Positions 1 through 7,039 of a stretch of DNA of 10,037 bases are shown here, piece after piece (positions within the stretch are counted from its first letter, which is position 1; each line of letters opens with the position of its first letter). The DNA is from Anaerolineae bacterium. Its GTDB lineage: Bacteria > Chloroflexota > Anaerolineae > Anaerolineales > UBA4823. The notes beneath the pieces are model-generated. The model did not search any database. It was given only the letters and a program-made list of their open reading frames with translations, and was not told the DNA's origin. The stretch spans positions 1-10,037 of the forward strand of contig JAUXFR010000018.1 of assembly GCA_030622805.1 (NCBI GenBank). The letters are read 5' to 3'. A program made the translations under genes and the position numbers.

Positions 1-142
1 ATAGAGACAAAGTGATTCGGTTTGATTGGATTTGAGGAGGTATAACCGGGGTATCTGGCAGGTATTGCAGGGCGGGGCAGCCCATCAAGGTTTATCAATG
101 CATCGATTATCAGTTAGTTGCTTGTTGTATCAATATCCCATA

Positions 143-171
143 TCGACCAGAAAAATGGATTATGGTATTAA
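143..171 (+). promoter_or_regulatory. Weak candidate sigma70 promoter for the PNP gene
   Basis: TCGACC at 143-148 (4/6 to TTGACA) and TATTAA at 166-171 (4/6 to TATAAT) are separated by 17 nt. The spacing is ideal but both boxes are weak, and AT-rich DNA gives such matches by chance. It lies about 80 nt upstream of the preferred start at 254. Confidence 0.22.
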
Positions 172-240
172 ATTGCGCTGATCCTTACAGAATCATTATT
201 CACAATCTTGAAAAATGCCAGAGATTAAACTTATCCAAAA

Positions 241-244
241 AGGA
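241..244 (+). promoter_or_regulatory. Ribosome binding site deciding the PNP start
   Basis: AGGA lies 9 nt before the ATG at 254. No comparable motif precedes the in-frame ATG at 215, so it favours the shorter protein. Confidence 0.6.
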
Positions 245-253
245 CCCAGTAAA

Positions 254-1090
254 ATGATCGATTTTCTCACTTATGAACAAATAAAAGAAGCGGCAGACGC
301 TGTTCGTTCGAGGATCACAAAAACACCCGATGTCGGAATCATCCTTGGCTCAGGTTTAGGAGAACTGGCGGAGGCTGTGAATGATGCCGTTTTCGTTCCC
401 TACCAGGAGATTCCCAACTGGCCGGTATCCACAGTCGAGGGTCACCAAGGTCGGCTTGTGATCGGTGAACTGGAAGGTCAGCAGGTGCTGGTAATGCAGG
501 GAAGGACCCATTATTACGAAGGCTACAGCATGAGTCTGATCGGTTTGCCCGTGCGCGTCATGCAATCCCTGGGCGCTGGCTCACTGATCGTAACAAACGC
601 TGCTGGAGGCGTGAATCCCACATTCAATCCAGGAGACCCGATGCTGATCACCGATCATCTCAATCTAATGGGTATGGCTGGCAACTCACCATTGCGCGGT
701 CCCAACCTGGATCAATTCGGTCCACGCTTCCCAGACATGAGCCAAGCTTACGACCTGGAATACTGCGATATCGCCCGTCAGGTGGCTGCAGAACACAATA
801 TCATCCTGAACGAGGGCGTCTATGCCGGCTTAGCGGGTCCATCATTCGAGACCACAGCTGATTTAAAATTCTTACTAGCGATCGGTGTGGATGCCGTCGG
901 TATGTCAACTGTTCCAGAAACAACCGTGGCGCGCCACGGGAATATGCGCGTCCTGGGTTTCTCTGGCATCAGTAATAAAGCGAATCTGGATGGGAGTACC
1001 ATCACAACGCACGAAGAAGTCCTGGAAGCGGGACAGGTGCTCGTGCCGAAGTTAGAGAAGTTAATCAGAGGCGTGTTGTGTAGGTTGTAA
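254..1090 (+). CDS. punA: Purine-nucleoside phosphorylase (trimeric, inosine/guanosine type)
   Basis: This enzyme cleaves inosine, guanosine and their deoxy forms with phosphate to give free base and (deoxy)ribose-1-phosphate in cytoplasmic purine salvage. From the ATG at 254 it is 278 residues, normal for the trimeric PunA/mammalian-type family. Visible motifs are the phosphate loop LGSGLG (31-36), His64 in VEGHQGRL, GRTHYYEGY (83-91), TNAAGG (114-119), GPSFET with the base-site Glu199, GMSTVPE (216-222), and SNKA with Asn241. By family knowledge that Asn matches the human Asn243 and indicates 6-oxopurine preference. I prefer 254 because AGGA at 241-244 lies 9 nt before it. An in-frame ATG at 215 adds 13 residues but has no ribosome binding site and precedes the conserved region. 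The next gene follows after 33 nt on the same strand. Confidence 0.95.
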   Translation: MIDFLTYEQIKEAADAVRSRITKTPDVGIILGSGLGELAEAVNDAVFVPYQEIPNWPVSTVEGHQGRLVIGELEGQQVLVMQGRTHYYEGYSMSLIGLPVRVMQSLGAGSLIVTNAAGGVNPTFNPGDPMLITDHLNLMGMAGNSPLRGPNLDQFGPRFPDMSQAYDLEYCDIARQVAAEHNIILNEGVYAGLAGPSFETTADLKFLLAIGVDAVGMSTVPETTVARHGNMRVLGFSGISNKANLDGSTITTHEEVLEAGQVLVPKLEKLIRGVLCRL

Positions 1091-1123
1091 CGGCAAACCA
1101 CAACGCCCCCACCTGGAAATCGG

Positions 1124-1834
1124 ATGGAAGAAGCACTAAGCTTTGTTCGCGCGTTCGAGGTCTGGATATATCTAATTCTAGGGTTAGGGGGTATCTTTTA
1201 CATCTGGAAATTCTTTCTTGCCTGGCAGGAGTTGCGCGTTGCTGCTTTCGGTTTAGAACGTGAAAGCGCTCAGGCACGCTTGAATCAAGCAACCGTTATG
1301 TTGGTGTTTATTATAATTGTAGCTATCGTGGTATTTGTACTGGTCACTTTCGTCTCTCCCTCAATGCCGGGCGCTAATCCCCTGCCAACTGCAACCCTGA
1401 ACCCTTTAGCAACGAAAACAACCACCCTGCAGCCAGAAGAAACGATAACAATCGTTGAACAAAGCCCATCCCCACCAACTATCACAATCACAGCCGGTGA
1501 AACAGCCTGTATCCCGGGTCAAATTATGATCTCATCCCCCAAAGATGGGGATATCGTCAGCGGTGTGGTCGAGGTGGTTGGAACCGCAAACATACCCAAC
1601 TTCGGCTTCTACAAACTGGAGATGAAACGCCCTGACGAAACCATATGGGCGACAATTCAAGCAGGGAATCAGATACGGAACAATGAGAAGCTTGGAGATT
1701 GGGATACCCGTCTGCTCACCCCCGCTGTTTACCAGTTGGGGTTGGTAATTGTAGACAATGAAGCCAAGTCCTCTCAACCCTGTGTTGTCCAGGTCAGTGT
1801 GACAACACCTCCACCTGAAACGCCTAATCCGTGA
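1124..1834 (+). CDS. Two-TM membrane protein with an extracytoplasmic Ig-like domain
   Basis: I do not recognise a named family. The 236-residue product has hydrophobic segments at about 13-32 and 57-78 joined by a charged loop (Arg/Glu-rich, 33-56). A Pro/Thr/Ser-rich linker follows (80-125), then a compact domain (about 130-226) with the pattern ISSPKDGDIVSG, VEVVGTA, FYKLEM, LGDWDT and YQLGLVIVD. That pattern resembles the Ig-like beta-sandwich modules that end many secreted or anchored proteins. The positive loop suggests both termini face outside. Cys129 and Cys220 bracket the outer domain and could form a disulfide. The ribosome binding site is poor (GGAAA only 4 nt before ATG). It sits 33 nt after the phosphorylase gene and 13 nt before the acetyltransferase gene, so co-transcription is likely. 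It may be an envelope or surface-binding protein, but no activity can be inferred. Confidence 0.8.
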   Translation: MEEALSFVRAFEVWIYLILGLGGIFYIWKFFLAWQELRVAAFGLERESAQARLNQATVMLVFIIIVAIVVFVLVTFVSPSMPGANPLPTATLNPLATKTTTLQPEETITIVEQSPSPPTITITAGETACIPGQIMISSPKDGDIVSGVVEVVGTANIPNFGFYKLEMKRPDETIWATIQAGNQIRNNEKLGDWDTRLLTPAVYQLGLVIVDNEAKSSQPCVVQVSVTTPPPETPNP

Positions 1835-1847
1835 GAAGATTATTACG

Positions 1848-2384
1848 ATGCCAGAGATCAAAATCCGCCCCGCAATTTCATCAGATATCCATACCCTGAT
1901 TAAAATCGACCACTCTTACACCAGCAGCTACGTTTGGCAAATGGAAATCCAGCAATCAGACGATCAGGTAAATGCAAAATTCAGAAAGGTCCATTTGCCC
2001 CGCTCGGTACGTGTGAAATATCCTCGCCTTTACCAGAAAATGCTGGATAATTGGACCCATCGATCTGGTCTATTGGTCGCAGTTCTCAACGAGGAACCGG
2101 TCGGTTACGTGAGTATGGAATTAAACATAACGCCGCTTACTACCTGGGTAACCGATTTAGCTGTTAAGAGGCGTTTGCGACGCCAGGGCATCGGCAGCGC
2201 GTTGATTCTCGCTGCCGGGGAGTGGGGCTCACACCATGACTGCCGTAATCTAGTACTGGAAATGCAGCCAAAGAATTATCCCACCATTCAGCTCGCTACA
2301 AAGCTTGGCTTCAATTTCTGCGGCTATAACGATCGCTATTACGCCAATCGGGATATTGGAATTTTCTTTACAAAATCATTGTAA
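1848..2384 (+). CDS. GNAT-family N-acetyltransferase
   Basis: The 178-residue protein is predicted to transfer an acetyl group from acetyl-CoA to an amine; the substrate is unknown. It starts with the usual GNAT opening IKIRPAISSDIHTL. It has the beta4/motif A region VTDLAVKRRLRRQGIGSALI (about 101-120), whose RRQGIG binds the CoA pyrophosphate, and the motif B region with Asn143, Ala150 and LGF (153-155). The C-terminal strand is GYNDRYYANRDIGIFF. Length is normal for a single-domain GNAT. A segment at 30-70 rich in basic and aromatic residues is longer than in minimal GNATs and may shape the acceptor site. The start is 13 nt after the previous stop, with only a weak AGAAG upstream. Ribosomal-protein, antibiotic or small-amine acetylation are all possible, and nothing in the context decides between them. 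Confidence 0.88.
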   Translation: MPEIKIRPAISSDIHTLIKIDHSYTSSYVWQMEIQQSDDQVNAKFRKVHLPRSVRVKYPRLYQKMLDNWTHRSGLLVAVLNEEPVGYVSMELNITPLTTWVTDLAVKRRLRRQGIGSALILAAGEWGSHHDCRNLVLEMQPKNYPTIQLATKLGFNFCGYNDRYYANRDIGIFFTKSL

Positions 2385-2393
2385 TGCACATCT

Positions 2394-2399
2394 TATAAT
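2394..2399 (+). promoter_or_regulatory. Possible internal -10 box before the membrane sensor gene
   Basis: A perfect TATAAT ends 10 nt before the ATG at 2410, so a transcript from it would start only about 3-4 nt before the codon. The best -35-like hexamer, TTTACA at 2367-2372, is 21 nt away, which is too far. There is no Shine-Dalgarno in the gap, so a leaderless or very short leader transcript is possible. A chance match is also possible. Confidence 0.35.
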
Positions 2400-2409
2400 A
2401 CATCTGGCT

Positions 2410-4344
2410 ATGTACGAATTTGTTATCGCAGCACTGCGAAACCTGAACGATCTGCTCACCGCTGGGATAGCCATTACAGCTTTCTCTCTGCTACTGTACG
2501 CGCTATCATTCAACCTGCGCAACCGTGTCGCGCGTTCATTTGCCTTTATCATGTTCTGCGTAGTAGTGATCTTTGTAAGCGAGGCGATGAGCAGCCTGAC
2601 CAGCAGTCCAGATCAAATTGAAATATGGCTCCGCTTGCAGTGGTTAGGGATTGTCTTCCTACCACCCGCTTATCTGCATCTCTCCGATGCTATTCTCGCT
2701 ACAACTGGGCGACCATCGCGCGGTCGCCGGAGAATGGCTGTCAGAGTAATCTACCTGATATCGCTTGCATTTCTACTTGCCCTTCCATTCTCCCTGCTGG
2801 TTGGTCCTCTGGATCAGAACGCCAAACCGGTCCCACATTTGCAACTGACCTGGCTTACAATTGTATTTGCATTCTATTACTTAATCGTTATGCTGGTCGC
2901 GTGGGTCAACCTGTGGCGTGCCCGAAACCGCACCAAGGCAAGCGCCAGCAACCGCCGGATGATCTATTTGCTCGCTGGTTCACTGGCTCCTGCCGTTGGC
3001 TCATTCCCTTTCCTGCTCTTCGGTTCTGGCTTCGCTTCTGACCATCCCCTCATTTTCTGGCTTACCGTCAATCTGATCAATATCCTGGTTACGATATTCC
3101 TGATATTGATGGCTTATTCGGTCGCTTACTTTGGCGTGCCCTGGCCTGATAGGGTGGTTAAGCGGCGTTTGTTCAAATGGCTGCTGCGCGGACCATTTAC
3201 TGCCAGCACGACCCTTGCATTGACAACCCTGGTCGTCCGTTCAGGATGGCTGTTCGGACTCGATTTGAACCCCTTTGTACCAGCGGTAATGGTTACTTCA
3301 ATCGTCACCATTGAGCACCTAATTACCCTGGTCTCACCAATCATCGAACGCATGCTTTTCCGCGAAAGGGATCAGGCAGACATGGAGCTGCTGCAATCGC
3401 TTGAAGACCGGCTGCTGACGCGGGGAGACCTCAGGCAGTTTCTAGAAGCTATCCTGAACGCCGCTTGTGATCGACTTCAAACTCCAAACGCCTTCATAGC
3501 AACATTAACCCGGCAGGGCATTGATATGTTTATAACAATCGGAGGTGATAGCCAACTGGATATCGAACCCCCTTCCACTGACCTGCTCGAAGCTGTATCC
3601 CAGAATGGTCTGGATGAAGAGTTTTTTATCTGGGGAGATTATTGGCTGATCCCCATCTTCGACGATGACCAGGCTCATGGCAGGATGCTCGGCTTATTAG
3701 GCATCCATCACCAAGCTGACCAAAAGCTTGACACGGAACAAGTTGAAGCCCTGAGAATCCTTACCGAGCGCGCAGCCATGGCGCTGAGAGATCGACGCAG
3801 GCAGCAGCAAGCCTTCAGTTCACTGGAAGCGCTCACACCTCAAATGGACATGATCCAGCAATGGCGTGCGACAGCGCGGTACGATGGCACTGAGGTGCTC
3901 AGCGCTGCAGAATTACCCATCGAACAAAAAACCCTTTCAGTCTGGGTTAAAGACGCATTGACCCACTACTGGGGTGGACCAAAATTAACCCAGAGCCCCC
4001 TGCTCAGGCTGCAGGTTGTCCAGAAATCACTCGAACAGTATGACGAGAACCCAACCAACACATTACGGGCAGTGCTCAGACAGGCTATCGATCAGGTGCG
4101 ACCAGAAGGAGAGAGAAGATTTACAGGAGAATGGATTTTATATAACATATTAGAAATGAAATTTATGGAGGGTCGTAAAGTCAGGGATGTCGCCATGCGC
4201 CTGGCTATGTCAGAAGCCGATCTATACCGCAAACAACGTGTGGCAATCGAAGCAGTCACCGATACGATTCTGACAATGGAACAGCAAGCCAGGCAGGAGG
4301 ACGCCCAAAATGCGGACGGGAATAAACATATGCTAGATAGCTAA
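2410..4344 (+). CDS. Polytopic membrane sensor with GAF domain and C-terminal HTH-like region
   Basis: From ATG 2410 the protein has 644 residues. The N-terminal half holds about nine hydrophobic segments (roughly 11-33, 43-62, 73-95, 110-133, 146-168, 184-204, 213-241, 262-282, 288-311), resembling the multi-TM input modules of histidine kinases. A short linker helix (312-335) leads to a GAF-like domain (about 335-462), ending in TEQVEALRILTERAAMALRD. There is no H-box, no ATPase motif (no N or G boxes) and no GGDEF or phosphatase signature. Instead the C-terminus (about 500-620) is helical and has GRKVRDVAMRLAMSEADLYR (588-607), like a sigma-region-4 helix-turn-helix. I infer a membrane-bound one-component regulator; the HTH call is by eye. 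An in-frame ATG at 2305 lies inside the acetyltransferase gene and would add 35 residues, so it is rejected. The S1 gene starts 10 nt after the stop. Confidence 0.82.
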   Translation: MYEFVIAALRNLNDLLTAGIAITAFSLLLYALSFNLRNRVARSFAFIMFCVVVIFVSEAMSSLTSSPDQIEIWLRLQWLGIVFLPPAYLHLSDAILATTGRPSRGRRRMAVRVIYLISLAFLLALPFSLLVGPLDQNAKPVPHLQLTWLTIVFAFYYLIVMLVAWVNLWRARNRTKASASNRRMIYLLAGSLAPAVGSFPFLLFGSGFASDHPLIFWLTVNLINILVTIFLILMAYSVAYFGVPWPDRVVKRRLFKWLLRGPFTASTTLALTTLVVRSGWLFGLDLNPFVPAVMVTSIVTIEHLITLVSPIIERMLFRERDQADMELLQSLEDRLLTRGDLRQFLEAILNAACDRLQTPNAFIATLTRQGIDMFITIGGDSQLDIEPPSTDLLEAVSQNGLDEEFFIWGDYWLIPIFDDDQAHGRMLGLLGIHHQADQKLDTEQVEALRILTERAAMALRDRRRQQQAFSSLEALTPQMDMIQQWRATARYDGTEVLSAAELPIEQKTLSVWVKDALTHYWGGPKLTQSPLLRLQVVQKSLEQYDENPTNTLRAVLRQAIDQVRPEGERRFTGEWILYNILEMKFMEGRKVRDVAMRLAMSEADLYRKQRVAIEAVTDTILTMEQQARQEDAQNADGNKHMLDS

Positions 4345-4349
4345 GGTGG
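4343..4349 (+). promoter_or_regulatory. Ribosome binding site of the S1 protein gene
   Basis: AAGGTGG overlaps the stop codon of the sensor gene (4342-4344) and lies 5 nt before ATG 4355. This suggests translational coupling of the two genes. Confidence 0.65.
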
Positions 4350-4354
4350 GCTGA

Positions 4355-5335
4355 ATGGTAAAAGAATCAGAGTATCGAGAATTACGAGGGGAACCTCCAC
4401 CACTTGACAAATCATGGTGGCGAGCCATTTTAGCGGAGGAGGAGCAATTCTTACCTCCAATCATCAATGGAAAACAACGGGCTGAAGATAACGATGTGGA
4501 AACTGTCCAACACGTCGAGGTCGAATCCCCACAAACCGATTGGGATAAGGCGTACGCCTTATTTGAGTTAGACGAAACGATTCACCTGCAGGTTACTGGA
4601 TATAATCGCGGCGGTCTGCTGGTCAACGGTGACGGGTTGCAGGGGTTTGTGCCGGTATCGCATCTGGTAAATAATAAGGATGAACACGATGGACTGGAAA
4701 GGGTGCTTCAAGATTATCTTGATCAATCTATCTGCCTGAAGATCATCGAGTGCGACCAGATTCGTGGACGGGTGGTTCTATCTGAACGCGCTGCGCAGTC
4801 AGAATCTGGAAAACGCAATATGCTGTTTAGAGATTTGAAATCAGGCAGCTGTATCAGCGGGAGGGTTACCAATATTACGGACTTCGGTATTTTCGTCGAT
4901 TTGGGTGGAGTAGAAGGTCTGGTTCACGTCTCTGAAATTTCCTGGGGGCGTGTCAGGCACCCAGCAGACATCGTCTCGCTTGGTGAGGAAATAGAAGTCT
5001 TCATCATCCAGGTAGATCGCGAGCGTGCCCGCGTGGCACTCAGTCTTAAACGGCTTCATCACAATCCGTGGGAGACTGCTCAAATCCGCTACCAGCCAGG
5101 ACAAATTACCGAAGCTGTTGTGACCAGCATCGTTCCATTTGGTGCGTTCGCCCGCCTGGAAGAAGGTCTGGATGGATTGATCCATATATCTGAGATAGAT
5201 CAGGGCGGTGCTTTGAACCACCCAGGTGAAGTGCTTCAGGAAGGTCAGCAAATATCTGTGCGCGTCCTGCACGTTGATAGCACCAGGCAGCGATTAGGAC
5301 TCAGTTTGTGTCTAGATAATGACACAGGCAGCTGA
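4355..5335 (+). CDS. S1 RNA-binding protein with three S1 repeats (RpsA-like)
   Basis: This is a 326-residue cytoplasmic protein predicted to bind single-stranded RNA. An acidic, probably disordered N-terminus (1-65) precedes three OB-fold S1 repeats at about 74-144, 161-232 and 247-319. The second and third are canonical: VTNITDFGIFVDLGGVEGLVHVSEIS with VALSLKR, and VTSIVPFGAFARLEEGLDGLIHISEI with LGLSL (each shown here as key runs). The first is diverged (GLQGFVPVSHL, RVVLSERA). Bacterial ribosomal protein S1 usually has four to six repeats, so this may be a short S1 of this phylum or a separate S1-family translation or RNA-decay factor. The context does not decide. It has a good ribosome binding site and tight spacing to both neighbours. 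Confidence 0.92.
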   Translation: MVKESEYRELRGEPPPLDKSWWRAILAEEEQFLPPIINGKQRAEDNDVETVQHVEVESPQTDWDKAYALFELDETIHLQVTGYNRGGLLVNGDGLQGFVPVSHLVNNKDEHDGLERVLQDYLDQSICLKIIECDQIRGRVVLSERAAQSESGKRNMLFRDLKSGSCISGRVTNITDFGIFVDLGGVEGLVHVSEISWGRVRHPADIVSLGEEIEVFIIQVDRERARVALSLKRLHHNPWETAQIRYQPGQITEAVVTSIVPFGAFARLEEGLDGLIHISEIDQGGALNHPGEVLQEGQQISVRVLHVDSTRQRLGLSLCLDNDTGS

Positions 5336-5347
5336 AGAACATCAACA

Positions 5348-5959
5348 GTGGCTGAGATGAAACCCCATTGGCAAGCACTCATCTGGATATTCGTTGGACT
5401 GTTAGCTATTGGCGTTATCTATTTGATCGCCAGCCCGCCGCGTGGAGAATCAATCACCCTTCAGGCGCCCCCATCACCCGCACCCATCCAGGTACATGTC
5501 ATTGGCGCTGTCATGCACCCCGGTTTGTACAGTCTGCCGGTGGGAAGCCGCGTACAGGACGCCATCGATACGGCAGGAGGATTTTCCAAAGATGCGGATC
5601 CGCATGCACTCAACCTGGCCGCATTTATTCAGGATGAAGTACAAATCGTTGTTCCTCAACTCACCCCGACTCAAAATCCTACCCTGATACTCCCTCCCAA
5701 CACCGAAACAGAATCACCCGGGATTCCTGGTCGCTCACCCACATTGCCTCCATTATTCAGCACACTGATCAACATCAATACAGCCACGCTAGAGGAACTG
5801 GATACACTGCCTGGAATCGGTCCGGCTACCGCCGAGAAGATCATTGCATATCGCGAAGAAAATGGACCCTTCCTCACTATCGAGGCGATCCAAGATGTAA
5901 GCGGTATAGGTCCGGTGAAGTTTGATGGCATGAAAGATCTGATCACCGTGGGTTATTAG
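5348..5959 (+). CDS. comEA: ComEA-like SLBB and helix-hairpin-helix DNA-binding protein
   Basis: ComEA is the membrane-anchored DNA receptor of natural transformation; it holds double-stranded DNA outside the membrane and passes it to the ComEC channel. This 203-residue protein has an N-terminal membrane anchor (about 10-28) and an SLBB domain (about 47-102, with VIGAVMHPGLYSLPVGSRV). A Pro/Thr-rich linker (103-137) follows, then the ComEA-type HhH pair: ININTATLEELDTLPGIGP (141-159), AEKIIAYREENGPF (162-175) and VSGIGPVKFDGM (184-195). Order and length match the family. The start is either GTG 5348 or ATG 5357; neither has a clear ribosome binding site, and the choice adds or removes three residues. 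It lies 12 nt after the S1 gene. No comEC is in the window, so a role in DNA uptake rests on family knowledge. Confidence 0.9.
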   Translation: MAEMKPHWQALIWIFVGLLAIGVIYLIASPPRGESITLQAPPSPAPIQVHVIGAVMHPGLYSLPVGSRVQDAIDTAGGFSKDADPHALNLAAFIQDEVQIVVPQLTPTQNPTLILPPNTETESPGIPGRSPTLPPLFSTLININTATLEELDTLPGIGPATAEKIIAYREENGPFLTIEAIQDVSGIGPVKFDGMKDLITVGY

Positions 5960-5963
5960 CATT

Positions 5964-6860
5964 ATGTCACAATCCAATCGCAAATCACACGGCACCAAAA
6001 CCAGCTCGTTTGGTTCACCCGGTCGCTCGAGCCACGACGCCACACCTTTCTACGACCGGGGTCTTTATGAAGGACTGCCCAAAGGGCAGCCCCAACCTTA
6101 CAGCGAAAACCTGCTGGATGCAGACAAACTGGATCAGATCATCTGCGCTTCTGCCGAAGACATGTCTGATCTACCCGAGAACAGTGTGCATATGATGGTC
6201 ACCTCACCACCCTACAATGTTGGTAAAGAGTATGACCAGAACCTTACACTCGATCAGTACCTGGTTTTTTTAAGAACGGTATGGGCAGAGGTACAGCGCG
6301 TTCTGGTACCGGGTGGGCGTTCGTGCATCAACATAGCCAATTTGGGTCGAAAACCCTACATTCCGCTGCATGCATTCATCATCAGGGACATGCTCGAACT
6401 GGGCTTTCTGATGCGCGGCGAGATCATCTGGAACAAAGCCGCCAGCGCCAGCGCATCCACCGCCTGGGGTAGCTGGCTCTCCCCATCCAACCCTACCCTG
6501 CGCGATGTCCATGAATATATACTCGTCTTCTCAAAAGGTGGGTTTCGCAGGGAAAACCCCAACGAACGACCGGCGACCATCTCCAGGGACGATTTCCTCG
6601 AGCTCACCAAAAGCGTATGGACCTTTCCCGCTGAGTTTGCCAGGAAAGTCGGTCACCCAGCGCCGTTCCCGGTCGAGCTGCCTCGCCGACTGATCGAGTT
6701 GTACACATTCAAAGGTGAAGTGGTGCTAGACCCTTTCATGGGCAGCGGACAGACTGCCATCGCCGCCCTGCAGACCGGACGTCATTACGTGGGCTACGAA
6801 ATCAACCAATCCTATGTCAAACTGGCTGAGGAGCGCATTGAGCAATACCAGTTAGCATAA
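5964..6860 (+). CDS. Site-specific DNA methyltransferase, beta class (m4C or m6A)
   Basis: The 298-residue enzyme is predicted to transfer a methyl group from S-adenosylmethionine to an exocyclic amino group of DNA. Catalytic motif IV is TSPPYNVG (80-87), and SAM-binding motif I, LDPFMGSGQT (255-264), comes after it, so the order IV to I is that of the beta class. GRHYVGYEIN (272-281) follows motif I. The probable recognition region lies between, with WNKAASASASTAWGSW (156-171) and WTFPAEF (219-225). TSPPY is typical of N4-cytosine enzymes but also occurs in some adenine enzymes, so the base is uncertain. Residues 1-40 look non-conserved and polar. The start follows the comEA stop by 4 nt without a ribosome binding site. 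No restriction endonuclease gene is adjacent, so it appears solitary, suggesting an epigenetic or protective role. Confidence 0.93.
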   Translation: MSQSNRKSHGTKTSSFGSPGRSSHDATPFYDRGLYEGLPKGQPQPYSENLLDADKLDQIICASAEDMSDLPENSVHMMVTSPPYNVGKEYDQNLTLDQYLVFLRTVWAEVQRVLVPGGRSCINIANLGRKPYIPLHAFIIRDMLELGFLMRGEIIWNKAASASASTAWGSWLSPSNPTLRDVHEYILVFSKGGFRRENPNERPATISRDDFLELTKSVWTFPAEFARKVGHPAPFPVELPRRLIELYTFKGEVVLDPFMGSGQTAIAALQTGRHYVGYEINQSYVKLAEERIEQYQLA

Positions 6861-7039
6861 TCCATACTATCTGAACACAAATCCAATTAATCGAAATAAA
6901 TCTCAAGCCTTGAAGAGTCCAGCTGCAAAGGAGGGGAAATCGGTTGCATAGGCTGTCCGCATAAGTATTGATAATATGCTGCGATTGAAGAACGTAGTAA
7001 GTGAGGACGATAAAAGGCGTATAGTGTAAAAGAAAATTG
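6861..7039. other. Convergent intergenic gap
   Basis: The methyltransferase gene (+) and the Thr/Pro-rich membrane protein gene (-) end toward each other here. The only stem I see is GCATA (6959-6963) with TATGC (6975-6979), 5 bp with an 11-nt loop and no T-run, so no convincing terminator. AAGGAGGGG at 6928-6936 resembles a ribosome binding site, but the TTG after it (6944) opens only six codons. Confidence 0.5.

Larger units (their letters stand above)
1..253. other. Left-edge non-coding region before the PNP gene
   Basis: I see no complete gene here. Frame 3 is open from the window edge to a TGA at 33-35 and would read RDKVIRFDWI, so the first 35 bases could be the tail of an upstream + strand gene, but this is too short to support. 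A GC-rich patch at 70-83 contains GGGC and GCCC that could form only a weak 4-bp stem with no T-run, so I do not call a terminator. The rest is AT-rich and probably holds the promoter and leader of the phosphorylase gene. Confidence 0.5.

Noticed and set aside
215..253. The words ATGCCAGAGAT and AAA open both the 215 ATG and the acetyltransferase gene at 1848 (MPEIK in both)
   Set aside because: The match is only about 14 of 15 bases and stops at once. The 215 start has no ribosome binding site, so this is more likely coincidence than a duplication.
2305..2409. N-terminal extension of the sensor protein from ATG 2305
   Set aside because: It lies within the conserved C-terminus of the acetyltransferase gene in another frame. 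ATG 2410 gives a normal start directly before the first membrane segment.
5592..5605. Perfect 14-bp palindrome ATGCGGATCCGCAT inside the comEA-like gene
   Set aside because: About one such palindrome is expected by chance in 10 kb, and it lies in the conserved SLBB coding sequence.
6075..6089. CTGCCC-AAA-GGGCAG hairpin early in the methyltransferase coding sequence
   Set aside because: It has a 3-nt loop and no T-run, and lies about 110 nt inside the gene, so it is neither a terminator nor near enough to the start to control initiation convincingly.
6959..6979. GCATA/TATGC stem in the convergent gap as a bidirectional terminator
   Set aside because: Only 5 bp with an 11-nt AT-rich loop and no T-run on either strand.
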